A stretch of DNA of 64,000 bases. Source: Burkholderiales bacterium. Lineage in GTDB: Bacteria > Pseudomonadota > Gammaproteobacteria > Burkholderiales > Casimicrobiaceae. Both the position numbers and the translations under genes were made by a program. This document shows, one piece after another, positions 39,762 to 49,038 of this stretch (the first letter of the stretch is position 1; every line of letters begins with the position of its first letter). The notes below the pieces were generated by a model. That model ran no database searches. It was given only the letters and a program-made list of their open reading frames with translations, and was not told the origin of the DNA. The DNA lies in the NCBI GenBank assembly GCA_020851235.1, contig JADZDD010000009.1, positions 1 to 64,000 on the forward strand, written 5' to 3'.

Positions 39762-41145
39762 GCACAGCGCGCACCGGTCGCTGCTGCGCTCGGCGCAAGG
39801 CGCAGCGTTGCGCAACCGGACGTTTGCCGTCCTGGAAACGAGCGTCGTCGTCTGGGCGAGCGTGTATATCGCGCTGGTGGCGATCACCGGGCACACGTAC
39901 ATCCGCTCGATCGCCTTCGGGCTTGCCGCTGCCTTCGCGCTATGGCTCGTCCTCGGCGCGCTCTTCTCGGATGCCCCGTCGATCCCGCTGCCCGACGGCT
40001 ACCTCGTGCTCGCGATTCTCGCCTGGGCCGGCTGGTCGGCGGCGTCGTGGATGTGGTCGATCCATCCGCGCTACACGCTGGCCGAGATCGGCACCGAGAT
40101 CGGCTGGGGCCTCACCACGGCGCTCGTCTTCTACGTCGCCGGTCGCTCGGGGCATGCCTTCCGCTCGATCGTCACCGTCACGCTCGCCGCTGCCGCGTGG
40201 CTGTCGGTGCTCGCGATCTACGCGATCGTCGCGCATCCGGACGCCGATCCGGAGAAACTTCTCGTCAGCCAGCACGGCGGGGTCGGCGCCTTCTCGACGT
40301 ACCTCGTGCTCGTCGTGCCGCTCGTCCCGCTCCTGCTCGCGCCGCGCCCGGCCGGCTATGGCGCGGGCGCGACGCCGCTCGTCGTGACGGCGACGACGTT
40401 CCTGCTTCTGCTCGCCGGGGCGCGGATCACCGAGAACCGGATGATCTGGGTCGCACTTGCCGTCGGATTCGTGACGGCGGCCGTGCTCGCAGGGTGGCGC
40501 TGGCGAGCGCGTCTCGTCCGCGCGCCGAAGCGATGGGGCGTCCTCCTCGCCGCGCTCCTCGTCGCCTTCGCGGTCCTCTTCGCCGACGCCACGCTGGAGC
40601 GCGCGCACACGATCCGCATGCCGGACGCGACGATCACCAAGGCACTCAGCGACGATCCCCGCTTCGTGCTCTGGGAGCACGCATTCGAGCGGATCGCGCA
40701 GCGACCGTGGATCGGCTACGGGTACGGCAAGTCGATCCTGCGCGACGAGTTCCAGGCGGAACTCGGCAACCCGCTGCTCGTCCATGCCCACAACCTCTTC
40801 GTGAGCCAATGGCTGCAAACCGGCGTGATCGGCGTGGTCACGCTCGTCGGCCTGCTCGGGGCGCTCGCGCTCCGCTACGCGCGATTCATGCGCGCCAGCG
40901 ACGGCACGCTGGCCGCGATCGGAGTGATGGGATTGACGCTCCTCGCGATGTTCGTCGCCAAATCGATGACCGACGACTTTTTCGTGCGTCCCAGCAGCAA
41001 GGAGTTCTGGGCGTGCAATGCGCTGCTCGTGGGCTACGGCATGCGCCGGCTCACCCGGCCCTGGGCGCCCACGCGCGGCGGGCCGCGCGATGCGCACGTC
41101 GTGCCCCCCGGGATGGCGTCACCGCACGATCCGCGGCGGGCTTGA
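39745..41145 (+). CDS. O-antigen ligase-like membrane protein (WaaL/Wzy_C family)
   Basis: 466 residues with about ten to twelve hydrophobic helices and a periplasmic loop in the C-terminal half. The Wzy_C segment is visible as RPWIGYGYGKSILRDEF and PLLVHAHNLFVSQWLQTGVIG, with the conserved His pair in HAHN. Members either ligate O-antigen to lipid A-core or polymerise repeat units; the two are hard to separate by sequence. The Pro/Arg-rich C-terminus (after about 440) is cytoplasmic. It converges with the dehydratase gene across 28 nt. Confidence 0.85.
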   Translation: MSSPAEHSAHRSLLRSAQGAALRNRTFAVLETSVVVWASVYIALVAITGHTYIRSIAFGLAAAFALWLVLGALFSDAPSIPLPDGYLVLAILAWAGWSAASWMWSIHPRYTLAEIGTEIGWGLTTALVFYVAGRSGHAFRSIVTVTLAAAAWLSVLAIYAIVAHPDADPEKLLVSQHGGVGAFSTYLVLVVPLVPLLLAPRPAGYGAGATPLVVTATTFLLLLAGARITENRMIWVALAVGFVTAAVLAGWRWRARLVRAPKRWGVLLAALLVAFAVLFADATLERAHTIRMPDATITKALSDDPRFVLWEHAFERIAQRPWIGYGYGKSILRDEFQAELGNPLLVHAHNLFVSQWLQTGVIGVVTLVGLLGALALRYARFMRASDGTLAAIGVMGLTLLAMFVAKSMTDDFFVRPSSKEFWACNALLVGYGMRRLTRPWAPTRGGPRDAHVVPPGMASPHDPRRA

Positions 41146-41173
41146 GTGCCGCGTGCGCCGCTCGGCGCGACGA

Positions 41174-43084
41174 TCACTTGCGCGTCGCGCGCGGGCGCAA
41201 CGGCAGGGGCTTCACGTCGTCGCGCTGCGCAATCGGCAACGGCTTGACCGGGGCTCCCGCCGCGGGCGCATATTCGGGGATCCACGCCTGCAGGCGCGCG
41301 CGGACCTCGGCGTCGTCGGCCACCCGATCGCTCTCGCACCACGTCACCATCTGGCCAACCACGACGGCGTCCGCAGCCCGTGCCCGCGCGATGCGCAGTT
41401 TCGGATGCAAGGTGGCCTGCGTCGCCTCCTCGGTCGCGAGCGGCTCCTCGTAGAGCTTCTCGCCCGGGCGCAAGCCGGTGAACACGATCGCAACGCGCGC
41501 GGGGTCGGCGCCGGAGAGCTTGATCATGTCGCGGGCGAGATCGACGATGCGCACCGGTTCGCCCATTTCGAGGACGAGGATCTCGCCGCCGCGACCCTGC
41601 AATCCCGCCTGGAGGAGGAGTTGCGTCGCCTCCGACAGTGACATGAAGTACCGCGTGATCTCCGGGTGCGTGACGGTCACCGGCCCCCCGCGCGCGATCT
41701 GCTCGCGGAAGCGGGGGATGACGCTGCCGGCGCTGCCGAAGACGTTGCCGAAGCGCACGAGGACGAACTGCGTCCCCGCGCCCTGGAGGCACTGGCAGAC
41801 CATCTCGGCCAGGCGCTTCGTGGCCCCCATGACGTTGGTCGGGTTGACCGCCTTGTCGGTGGACACCAGGACGAACTTCTCGACGCCGCTCGCAACCGCG
41901 GCGCGCGCGACGACGTACGTGCCGTAGGCGTTGTTGCGCACCGCCTGCCAGGCGTTGACCTCCTCCATGAGCGGCACGTGCTTGTACGCGCCGGCGTGGA
42001 ACACGACGCTCGGCCGCTCGCGCGCGAGCACCGCGTCGACGAGGTTCGCGTGCTTCACGTCGCCGACCACGCAGACGAGCGGCAGCAGCGGGAACGCGTC
42101 GGCGAGCAGCGTCTGCACCTCGTAGATCGCCGCCTCGGAGAGATCGAAGAGGACGAGGCGCGCCGGACGAAAGCGCGCGATCTGCCGCGCGAGCTCGGCA
42201 CCGATCGACCCGCCCGCGCCGGTGACGAGGACCACGCGATTGCCGAGCCACTCGCCCAGCCCCGCACTGTCGAGGACGACGGGATCGCGGCCGAGGAGAT
42301 CGTCGAGTTCGACGTTGCGGATCGTGGTCAGCGCGAGGCGGCCGCTGATGAGGTCGTCGAACGACGGCACGGTGAGCGCCTCGACGCCGGCAGCAGCGCA
42401 AAGCTCAGCCACGCGGCGACGCACGACGTGATTCGCCGACGGCAAGGCGATGATCACCTTGCGCACGTCGTAACGGTCGCGCCAGCGACGCAGGTCGTCG
42501 ATCGGGCCCAGCACGCGCACCTTGCGCAGCACCCGCCCCTGTTTCGTCTCGTCGTCGTCGAGGAAGCCCACGACGCGCCACTGCCGGCTGCGCGTGAGCT
42601 CCTTCGCCAGCCGTGCGCCGGCGTCGCCTGCCCCCACCACGAGCACCGGCTCGCCGAGCGCCTCGAGCGGACTGTAGAGTCGATGCTCCTTCCACACCCG
42701 ATACGTGAACCGGCTGGCGGCCATGATGAAGACGAGCAGCACCGGATAGAAGACGAGCACGCTGCGCGGCACCACTGCGGTGATCTGCGCCATCACGAGC
42801 ACGACCGGAATGAGCATGCCGCCCAGCACGCCGGCCGCGACCATGCGCTGCAGGTCCGGAATGCTCGCAAAGCGCCACAGGCCGCGGTACAGGCCGAGCG
42901 CCACGAAGATCGCCGCCTGCAGCGGCACCACCCAGGCGAGCGTGCTCCACATGTCGGCGAGATACGGCTCGCGCACGTCGAGGTTGAAGCGCAGGAGATA
43001 CATCGCGACCCAGGCGAGGGCGGCCGCGCAGGTATCGTGGACGAAGACGAGCAGCGATCGCCCGTTGAAGAGGTATCGGGTCAC
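41174..43084 (-). CDS. FlaA1/WbpM-like membrane nucleotide-sugar 4,6-dehydratase
   Basis: 636 residues. The first 120 or so carry four membrane helices, followed by a CoA-binding-like Rossmann segment (VLVVGAGDAGARLAKEL) and an SDR domain (VLVTGAGGSIGAELARQ). The catalytic region STDKAVNPTNVMGATKR has Met in place of the usual Tyr, the hallmark of this dehydratase group. It probably makes a UDP-4-keto-6-deoxy-HexNAc precursor. The GTG at 43084 overlaps the wecA-like stop (GTGA) and is preferred over a TTG at 43108. Confidence 0.9.
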   Translation of the reverse strand: MTRYLFNGRSLLVFVHDTCAAALAWVAMYLLRFNLDVREPYLADMWSTLAWVVPLQAAIFVALGLYRGLWRFASIPDLQRMVAAGVLGGMLIPVVLVMAQITAVVPRSVLVFYPVLLVFIMAASRFTYRVWKEHRLYSPLEALGEPVLVVGAGDAGARLAKELTRSRQWRVVGFLDDDETKQGRVLRKVRVLGPIDDLRRWRDRYDVRKVIIALPSANHVVRRRVAELCAAAGVEALTVPSFDDLISGRLALTTIRNVELDDLLGRDPVVLDSAGLGEWLGNRVVLVTGAGGSIGAELARQIARFRPARLVLFDLSEAAIYEVQTLLADAFPLLPLVCVVGDVKHANLVDAVLARERPSVVFHAGAYKHVPLMEEVNAWQAVRNNAYGTYVVARAAVASGVEKFVLVSTDKAVNPTNVMGATKRLAEMVCQCLQGAGTQFVLVRFGNVFGSAGSVIPRFREQIARGGPVTVTHPEITRYFMSLSEATQLLLQAGLQGRGGEILVLEMGEPVRIVDLARDMIKLSGADPARVAIVFTGLRPGEKLYEEPLATEEATQATLHPKLRIARARAADAVVVGQMVTWCESDRVADDAEVRARLQAWIPEYAPAAGAPVKPLPIAQRDDVKPLPLRPRATRK

Positions 43085-44067
43085 GTCGTGGGTGCGCTCC
43101 GGCGCCAATGATAATCAATCGCCGCAAAGAGCAAGGCGTGCAGCGCGCACGCCGCGCCGAGCACCGGAAGGCCCCAGTGCGGAGCGACGATCTCGCACCA
43201 CACCGCCGCGATCGCGCATCCGCTCATGAGCGCGCCGTAGATCGCGAGCGTGCCCGCGTGCCCCGCGCCCAGGCGATGCAGGCGCTGGTAGTAATGCGAC
43301 CGGTGCGCCTCCCAGAAACGCTCGCCGCGCACGAGGCGACGGGTCAGCGTGGCGGTGGCGTCGGCCACGAACGGAAGGAAAACGAGGAGCGGAAACCACG
43401 TCGACCACGCGCCGGCGACGACGCCGCCGCTGCCGAACGCCGCGGCGAGGAAACCGATGGGCACTGCGCCCACGTCGCCGATGAACATGCGTGCCGGCGG
43501 CCGATTGACGACGAGCAGTGGCGCCGCCGCGGCGGCGAGCGCGAGCGGCACGCCAGCCGGCTCGCCACGCGCGAGAACGACCGCCCCGAAGGCGCCGAAG
43601 CCAACGATCGTCATGGCAACGGCGAGTCCATCGCTGCCGTCCATGAAGTTGTACAGGTTGAGCGCCCAGGCGACCGTCGCGGCCGTGACCAGCACGGCCC
43701 ACCCGGGCAGCGCGAACGCGGCTCCCAGCAGCCAGGCAAACGCCAACGCGGCCGCGACGTGCACCACGAGTCGCACTCGAACCGCGACGCTACGGACGTC
43801 GTCGCGCAGCGACACCGCGGCGAGGAGCAGCCAGGGGCCGATCCACAACGCCGGCCGCAACCAGGGTGGCGCCGGAACCGCCAGCGCGAGTGGGATGAAG
43901 CCCAACCAAAGCGCCAGCCCGCCGGCGCGCGGGATCGACCCGACGTGGAGCGTGCGTCGATTGACTTCGGCCACGGGTGACCACGCCCGCCAGCGGGTGA
44001 GCAGCGCGACACCGATCGCCGCGAGTGCGGCCGCCACGACCACGACGAGGGGCATGGCGATCGTCAC
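43081..44067 (-). CDS. WecA/MraY-like polyprenyl-phosphate sugar-1-phosphate transferase
   Basis: 328 residues and about ten helices. It transfers a HexNAc-1-phosphate to undecaprenyl phosphate to initiate glycan assembly. Motifs: SLRDDVRS (the first Asp pair), NLYNFMDGSDGLA (the second), RMFIGDVGAVPIGF, and the His-rich HRSHYYQRL near 265 of WecA/WbpL. The GTG at 44067 has AAGGG 7 nt upstream; an ATG four codons in is the alternative. It heads the wecA-dehydratase pair. Confidence 0.92.
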   Translation of the reverse strand: MTIAMPLVVVVAAALAAIGVALLTRWRAWSPVAEVNRRTLHVGSIPRAGGLALWLGFIPLALAVPAPPWLRPALWIGPWLLLAAVSLRDDVRSVAVRVRLVVHVAAALAFAWLLGAAFALPGWAVLVTAATVAWALNLYNFMDGSDGLAVAMTIVGFGAFGAVVLARGEPAGVPLALAAAAAPLLVVNRPPARMFIGDVGAVPIGFLAAAFGSGGVVAGAWSTWFPLLVFLPFVADATATLTRRLVRGERFWEAHRSHYYQRLHRLGAGHAGTLAIYGALMSGCAIAAVWCEIVAPHWGLPVLGAACALHALLFAAIDYHWRRSAPTT

Positions 44068-44238
44068 GCCAGCACCCTTCGCCGGGACGGCGGGCAGGAC
44101 GCGGCCCGTGCCATGACCCCTGCAGAATCATGGACTTCCGTCTTCCCGGCGGGCCGCTGGCGGCGGACGAACGCGAGGGCAAATTCGGCCAAATCGAACG
44201 ATGGATCCACGAACCCGGGCGCGCGTCCAAACAAGCCG

Positions 44239-44268
44239 ATTTTATTATTGTTGATCAATCGGTTACAA
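44239..44268 (-). promoter_or_regulatory. candidate promoter for the wecA-dehydratase pair
   Basis: On the minus strand TTGTAA (44263-44268) and TAAAAT (44239-44244) are separated by 18 nt, in a patch much richer in A/T than its surroundings. The wecA-like start is about 170 nt downstream. Confidence 0.5.
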
Positions 44269-44397
44269 GACACACCCGAGGCCGGGATGGAAGGTTCCAC
44301 ACGCCGATTGTGCGGGCGCTCGGCGCCCATTCACCGGCTTCCCTGTTGCTTTGGCACAACATGAAGCGGACGGGCCAGAGTCCGCGGCAGCTTCGCC

Positions 44398-44427
44398 TTG
44401 CCAGCGGACGGCGCGCTTTGGCAAAAT
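44398..44427 (+). promoter_or_regulatory. candidate porin promoter
   Basis: TTGCCA (44398-44403), an 18-nt spacer and CAAAAT (44422-44427). It would give a leader of about 90 nt that includes the short ORF at 44464. Confidence 0.45.
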
Positions 44428-44463
44428 GGACTGCAACTTCTCGCCAGATTAGAGAAGGTTCCG

Positions 44464-44526
44464 ATGGCAGGCGCCAAAGGCTTCGAATCCTTGCCAATTT
44501 TATCCGTTAGAGGAGAGACTCCATGA
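44464..44526 (+). CDS. possible 20-residue leader peptide overlapping the porin start
   Basis: ATG at 44464 opens a 20-codon frame (MAGAKGFESLPILSVRGETP) whose TGA at 44524-44526 overlaps the porin ATG at 44523 (ATGA). An AGAAGG ribosome site lies 5 nt upstream. The layout allows translational coupling to the porin. No leader-peptide family is recognised, and chance is possible because the ORF is so short. Confidence 0.35.
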   Translation: MAGAKGFESLPILSVRGETP

Positions 44527-45674
44527 ATAAGAAGCTCGTCGCTGTCGCTGTCGCGGGCGTGCTTGCCGCCCCGCTGGCGGCGGAAGCGCAAACCGCGAAC
44601 GTGACGTTGTACGGTCGCTTGAACCTGACGATGGAAGCCGTGAGTGGCCGCGCCGTCGATCCCAATATCCCGGCCACGGGCAACCAGATCCAGAACCGTA
44701 CCGTCTATCGCGTGAGCTCGAACTCGTCGCGTCTGGGTGTGCGCGGCAGCGAAGCCCTCGGTGGCGGCCTGTCGGCGATCTTCCAGATCGAGTCGAACGT
44801 CTCGGCGGACACCGGTGGCGGTCTCCTCGGCACGCGCGAAACGTTCGTCGGCCTGCAAGGCCCGTGGGGTACGTTCAAGGTCGGTAACTTCCTCGCCCCG
44901 TACGACGACATCCACCCGATCTTCGGTAACGTCCCCACGCTGACGACGTCGATCCTGTCGACTGCCGCCCTCTGGGCGCAGGCGTCGCAGAGCAAGGGCA
45001 ACGGCGGCTTCGACGCGCGGCTCGGCAACTCGATCCGCTACGATTCGCCGAACATGAAGGGCTTCGTGGGCTCGTTCCAGTTGTCCTCGCTCGACGCATC
45101 GAGCGGTCAAGGTGGCGTCACCTACGGCAATCAGGCAACGCAGCAGCGCCATGCCTACGTGATGTCGATGGGCGCGTACTACACCAATGGCCCATTCAAG
45201 GGGGGTGTCGCCTACGAAAACAACCAGAAGGTTCGCGGTCAGGGCCTCGACGACTGGGCGCTGTCGGCGGCGGCCAACTGGAACTTCGGCTTCATGAAGC
45301 TCGGCGGCGTGTACGAGCGGCTCGATTACGACACGGCCACGGGCAACCTGAAGCGCGACTTCTGGGGCGTGAGCGCAACCGTGCCGGTCGGCCCGGGCGA
45401 GCTCTATGGCTTCTATGGCAACGCGGGTGACGGCAAGGGTAATGCGGCCAACGGCACGACGATCGGCCAGCTCGTCAAGGGCGGCGGCACGGGTGCATCG
45501 CAGTGGGAAATCAGCTACACCTACGCGCTGTCGAAGCGGACACTGGCGTACACGGGCTTCGTGCAGACGCGTAACGACCAGAACGCCTTCTACAACTTCA
45601 ACATCAATCCGTACAACGTGGCACCTGACGCCAACGCCAGTGGTTTCGTGGTTGGCCTGGTCCACTTCTTCTGA
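44523..45674 (+). CDS. outer membrane porin (Gram-negative trimeric type)
   Basis: 383 residues. A signal peptide (1-22, ending AEA) is followed by the porin start VTLYGRLNLTME and 16-strand beta-barrel character: alternating aromatic/hydrophobic residues, GSEALGGGLSAIFQIE, FVGLQGPWGTFKVGN, and a C-terminal strand ending in Phe (VVGLVHFF), required for BamA recognition. It resembles Omp32-like anion-selective porins of Burkholderiales. A strong AGAGGAGA site precedes the ATG. A canonical terminator follows, so it is monocistronic, apart from the possible leader ORF. Confidence 0.95.
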   Translation: MNKKLVAVAVAGVLAAPLAAEAQTANVTLYGRLNLTMEAVSGRAVDPNIPATGNQIQNRTVYRVSSNSSRLGVRGSEALGGGLSAIFQIESNVSADTGGGLLGTRETFVGLQGPWGTFKVGNFLAPYDDIHPIFGNVPTLTTSILSTAALWAQASQSKGNGGFDARLGNSIRYDSPNMKGFVGSFQLSSLDASSGQGGVTYGNQATQQRHAYVMSMGAYYTNGPFKGGVAYENNQKVRGQGLDDWALSAAANWNFGFMKLGGVYERLDYDTATGNLKRDFWGVSATVPVGPGELYGFYGNAGDGKGNAANGTTIGQLVKGGGTGASQWEISYTYALSKRTLAYTGFVQTRNDQNAFYNFNINPYNVAPDANASGFVVGLVHFF

Positions 45675-45720
45675 TCATCACGGAAGAGGCAATCCGGGTC
45701 TCTCCCGGAAACGGTACTCG

Positions 45721-45748
45721 ACGGGCGCTTCGGCGCCCGTTTTTTTTG
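45721..45748 (+). terminator. intrinsic terminator of the porin gene
   Basis: An 8-bp perfect GC-rich stem (45721-45728 with 45733-45740), TTCG tetraloop and eight T residues (45740-45747). It is the best rho-independent terminator in the window and lies 46 nt after the porin stop. Confidence 0.93.
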
Positions 45749-45751
45749 CCG

Positions 45752-45781
45752 TTCACGCCCACGCAGGGGACCGGCTAGAAT
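45752..45781 (+). promoter_or_regulatory. candidate coq7 promoter
   Basis: TTCACG (45752-45757), 18-nt spacer, TAGAAT (45776-45781), immediately after the porin terminator. The -10 ends 6 nt before the coq7 ATG, so the transcript would be nearly leaderless. Confidence 0.35.
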
Positions 45782-45787
45782 CCGCAC

Positions 45788-46408
45788 ATGGTCGATGCCT
45801 TCATCGTCGCGTTCGATCGCGCGCTGCGCACGCTGGGCGGCGTCGCGCAGCCGCAACGCCCCATTCCCGGCGCCGATATTCCCGCCGCCGATCTCTCCGA
45901 CGGCGAGCGTCGGCTCGCAGGCGCGTTGATGCGCGTGAATCACACGGGCGAGGTCTGCGCGCAGGCGCTGTACGCGGCGCAGGCGCTCGTGGCACGGGAC
46001 CCCGACATCCGCGGCCGCTTCGCGCAGGCGGCTCGGGAGGAGGAGGACCATCTCGCGTGGACGCAGCAGCGCCTGCGCGAACTCGACGCGCACACGTCGT
46101 CGCTCAATCCGCTGTGGTACGCCGGCGCCTTCGGCATCGGCACGCTGGCCGGCCTTGCGGGCGATCGGGTGAATCTCGGCTTCGTCGTCGAAACCGAGCG
46201 CCAGGTCGAAGAGCACCTCACGACGCACCTCGACCGCCTGCCCGATCGCGACCAGAAGAGCCGCGCCATCGTCGATACGATGCGTGCCGACGAGGCGCGC
46301 CACGGGGCGATGGCGCAGGAAGCGGGCGCGCTGGCGCTGCCACCTCCCGTGCCGACGCTCATGCGCATGGCCGCCGACGTCATGCGTGCCGTCGCGTTTC
46401 GCGTATAG
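45788..46408 (+). CDS. coq7: 3-demethoxyubiquinol 3-hydroxylase (Coq7, di-iron)
   Basis: 206 residues. It hydroxylates the ubiquinone precursor at C5/C6 of the ring, the penultimate step of the pathway. Two ExxH-type iron motifs are present: [18 protein letters not shown], then [10 protein letters not shown] and ADEARHG, giving six carboxylate/His ligands. The length matches the bacterial Coq7 branch (about 205-215), which replaces UbiF in many betaproteobacteria. A membrane-associating hydrophobic helix lies about 108-128. Confidence 0.94.
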   Translation: MVDAFIVAFDRALRTLGGVAQPQRPIPGADIPAADLSDGERRLAGALMRVNHTGEVCAQALYAAQALVARDPDIRGRFAQAAREEEDHLAWTQQRLRELDAHTSSLNPLWYAGAFGIGTLAGLAGDRVNLGFVVETERQVEEHLTTHLDRLPDRDQKSRAIVDTMRADEARHGAMAQEAGALALPPPVPTLMRMAADVMRAVAFRV

Positions 46409-46459
46409 TCACGCGCGGCGCCGTGGCGCCGCCTCCACCACCCCCACCGACGTTCGACG

Positions 46460-47698
46460 ATGACGACCTTTCGCCACGCCGCCCCCCTGCTGCTCGCCAT
46501 CGCCCTTGCCGCGCCGGCGCATGCCCAACCGCAGCAGGTCAAGCCACCGGTCTCGACGTACGGTGTCGATGTCGGGACCCGAATGACGACGATCCCGGGC
46601 ATGCCCGCCGGCGGCATGGGCGCGATGGCGGGAATGATGATGCCGGCCGGCGTCGGCGCGCCGCAAAAGGAACTGTGGCTGGGCTTGCGCTCGTCGCAGC
46701 GTGCGGCCGGGACCCCCGAGGCACAACACGCGATTCCGCCCGGCATGGCGATGGGCCCGTCACTGCCGCTCGTGGGTCGTGCCCCGACACGACCCGGCCA
46801 GGTCGAGGATGACCACGAGACAGCGCCGGAAAAGCCCAAGGCGCGCATGCTCGTCTACTGGGGTTGTGGCGAGACGATCCGACCGGGCCAACCCAAGATC
46901 GCCGACACCGAAAAGATGTCGCTGGCCGAGTTCGGCGAGGCACTCGCCGGCCGCTCTCCCCCCGAGCGCTGGAGCGCGCAGCGCAATGCCCAGCTCGTCT
47001 GGCCGAACGAGCGCGAGAAGACGCCCGTGCCCGCGAACGCCCGGCTCGCCGGTGAGCAACTCGTTCGGGGCAACGCCACACCCGACATCAAGTTCACGAT
47101 CGGCGACAAGCAGGACTTCATGGCGCCGATGGAGGTCACGGCGACCGGGGCCATCGAGGGCCCGGTCGCGCTGTCATGGGCGCCGATTGCAACCGCGCAG
47201 GGTTATTTCATCCAGGCCATGGGCTTTCGTCAGAACCAGGGCGAGATGATCATCTGGACGTCGAGCGAGCTGCAAGACACCGGATGGGGCCTGATGACGT
47301 GGCTGCCCAACGACTTCCGGCAGCGCATGATCGGCGAGAAGGTCATTTTCGGCCCGGCGGTCACCTCGTGCACGATTCCACGCGGGATCTTCACCGGCGT
47401 CGAGGGTGCCATGGTCAACGGCATCGCCTACGGCGAGGAGTTGAACCTCGCGCATCCGCCGCGCCCCGCGGATCCCAAGGTGGCGTGGGAGCCGGTCTGG
47501 GCCGTCAAGCTGCGCGTCAAGTCGGTCGGGATGACGCCCCTGGGCATGGATGCGGGAGGCGATCGCGGCGAGGCGCGACGCAGCGACGATCGCGCCCCGC
47601 CCGGTGGCGCGGCGCCGGCCGCCGCATCCAAGCCAGCCAATCCCGCCGACGACGCCGCCGAAGCGCTGAAGGGATTGCGCAAGCTCCTGCCGTTCTGA
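46460..47698 (+). CDS. secreted protein of unknown function with Met/Gly-rich segment
   Basis: 412 residues, unrecognised. A signal peptide (hydrophobic about 8-20, AHA cleavage near 22) is followed by a Met/Gly/Pro-rich stretch at about 42-66 (MTTIPGMPAGGMGAMAG then more Met), a Pro-rich linker, and a larger domain with LVYWGCGETIRPGQP near 133-147, the only clear Cys-containing motif. The centre is beta-rich (VALSWAPIATAQGYFI), suggesting a periplasmic or outer-membrane fold. The C-terminal 45 residues are low-complexity Ala/Pro. It may be co-transcribed with coq7 (51-nt gap). Confidence 0.7.
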   Translation: MTTFRHAAPLLLAIALAAPAHAQPQQVKPPVSTYGVDVGTRMTTIPGMPAGGMGAMAGMMMPAGVGAPQKELWLGLRSSQRAAGTPEAQHAIPPGMAMGPSLPLVGRAPTRPGQVEDDHETAPEKPKARMLVYWGCGETIRPGQPKIADTEKMSLAEFGEALAGRSPPERWSAQRNAQLVWPNEREKTPVPANARLAGEQLVRGNATPDIKFTIGDKQDFMAPMEVTATGAIEGPVALSWAPIATAQGYFIQAMGFRQNQGEMIIWTSSELQDTGWGLMTWLPNDFRQRMIGEKVIFGPAVTSCTIPRGIFTGVEGAMVNGIAYGEELNLAHPPRPADPKVAWEPVWAVKLRVKSVGMTPLGMDAGGDRGEARRSDDRAPPGGAAPAAASKPANPADDAAEALKGLRKLLPF

Positions 47699-47742
47699 CG
47701 CACGCCCGACCGTCGCGGGTCGCGGGCACGCGGCAGCGAACG

Positions 47743-49029
47743 TCACGCCGGATTGGCGTCGCGGTGGCGCGCGATCAGCGCGCGCAGCGCGTGCAATCGT
47801 GCCGCGCGCACCGCGGCGGCGATCCGCGTCGACACGTCTTCGGTCGTGGCCGCTTCGCGGGCACGAACCGCGCGCGCGATGGCACCGGCATCGACACCCC
47901 GGACCGCGGCGAGGGCGTCGCGAAAGACGCGCGCAGGCAGGTACGACGCCGGCGCCCCCGGCCGCGAACAGGCGTCGGCGGCGCAGGCGTCGAGCAGGAT
48001 GTCCAGGTGGTGTGGTCGGCGCAGCGCGTCCGCGGCGACGAGGACGTCGAGGATGGTGGCCGCGCGCAACTCCGCGGCGCGATGCACGACCCCGTGCTGG
48101 CGGGCGACGAGGAGCGCGGCGTCACGACAATCCTGCGGCACGCGCAGTCGTCGCGACAGCGCGTCGGCCAGGCGCGCGCTGCGCTGCTCGTGGGCGTGAT
48201 GCCGGGGCCAGCGGAACGGGTCGGTGGCCGCCTTGCCGAGGTCGTGCGTGAGGATCGCGTAGCGCGCGGGGAGCGAGAGCGCGTGCCGGGCCGCCCAGTC
48301 GAGCGCCTGCAGCAGGTGCACGCCGGCATCGACCTCGGGATGCGGTTGCGGTGGCTGCGGGACGCCGAAGAGGCCCTCGACCTCGGGTAACAGGGAAGCG
48401 AGCGCCCCGCAGTCGCGCAGCACCGTCAACATCCGGGACGGGTTCGGCTCCATGAGTCCGCGCGCGAGTTCCTGCCAGACGCGTTCGGCGGCGAGGGTGG
48501 CGAGCTCGCCCGAAGCGACGAGCGAGCGCATCAGTGCCTCGGTCGCCGGCGCCACCGCAAAGTCGAAGCGGGCGGCAAAGCGCGCGACACGCAGGACACG
48601 CAGCGGATCTTCGGCAAACGCGGGCGACACGTGCCGCAACACACCCGCCGCAAGGTCGGCGACACCGCCGAAAGGATCGATGAGGACCCCCGATTCGCTT
48701 CGCGCCATGGCATTGATGGTGAGGTCGCGCCGCGCGAGATCCTCGGCGAGCGTCACGTCGGGCGAGGCAAAGAACTGGAAGCCCCGATACCCCTCGCCAT
48801 GCTTGCGCTCGGTCCGGGCGAGCGCGTACTCCTCGTGCGTCTCGGGGTGCAGGAACACCGGGAAGTCGCGCCCCACCGGTCGAAAGCCCGACGCCATCAT
48901 CATCTCGGGCGTGGCGCCGACGACGACGAAGTCGCGATCGATCACCGCGCGCCCGAGCAACTCGTCACGCACCGACCCGCCCACGCGATAGATCTCGACG
49001 GGCTGCGGCAACGCCCGCGCCATGACCAT
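47743..49029 (-). CDS. cca: multifunctional CCA tRNA nucleotidyltransferase
   Basis: 428 residues. It adds or repairs the 3' CCA of tRNA. The class II nucleotidyltransferase core has [10 protein letters not shown] (16-25), the catalytic DRDF a few residues later, and [12 protein letters not shown]-terminal HD phosphohydrolase domain (LTHDLGK) follows, as in E. coli Cca. The start at 49029 (ATG GTC ATG) leaves a second ATG two codons in. It is downstream of slt and the NDUFA9-like gene. Confidence 0.95.
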   Translation of the reverse strand: MVMARALPQPVEIYRVGGSVRDELLGRAVIDRDFVVVGATPEMMMASGFRPVGRDFPVFLHPETHEEYALARTERKHGEGYRGFQFFASPDVTLAEDLARRDLTINAMARSESGVLIDPFGGVADLAAGVLRHVSPAFAEDPLRVLRVARFAARFDFAVAPATEALMRSLVASGELATLAAERVWQELARGLMEPNPSRMLTVLRDCGALASLLPEVEGLFGVPQPPQPHPEVDAGVHLLQALDWAARHALSLPARYAILTHDLGKAATDPFRWPRHHAHEQRSARLADALSRRLRVPQDCRDAALLVARQHGVVHRAAELRAATILDVLVAADALRRPHHLDILLDACAADACSRPGAPASYLPARVFRDALAAVRGVDAGAIARAVRAREAATTEDVSTRIAAAVRAARLHALRALIARHRDANPA

Positions 49030-49038
49030 CGCCCGTCG

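Larger units (their letters stand above)
44068..44522. other. 455-nt regulatory gap between the wecA-like gene and the porin
   Basis: The largest intergenic stretch in the window. It holds an AT-rich island at about 44239-44268 (minus-strand promoter candidate), a porin promoter candidate at 44398-44427 and a 20-codon ORF at 44464-44526 that runs into the porin start. No RNA gene or repeat is evident. Confidence 0.7.
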
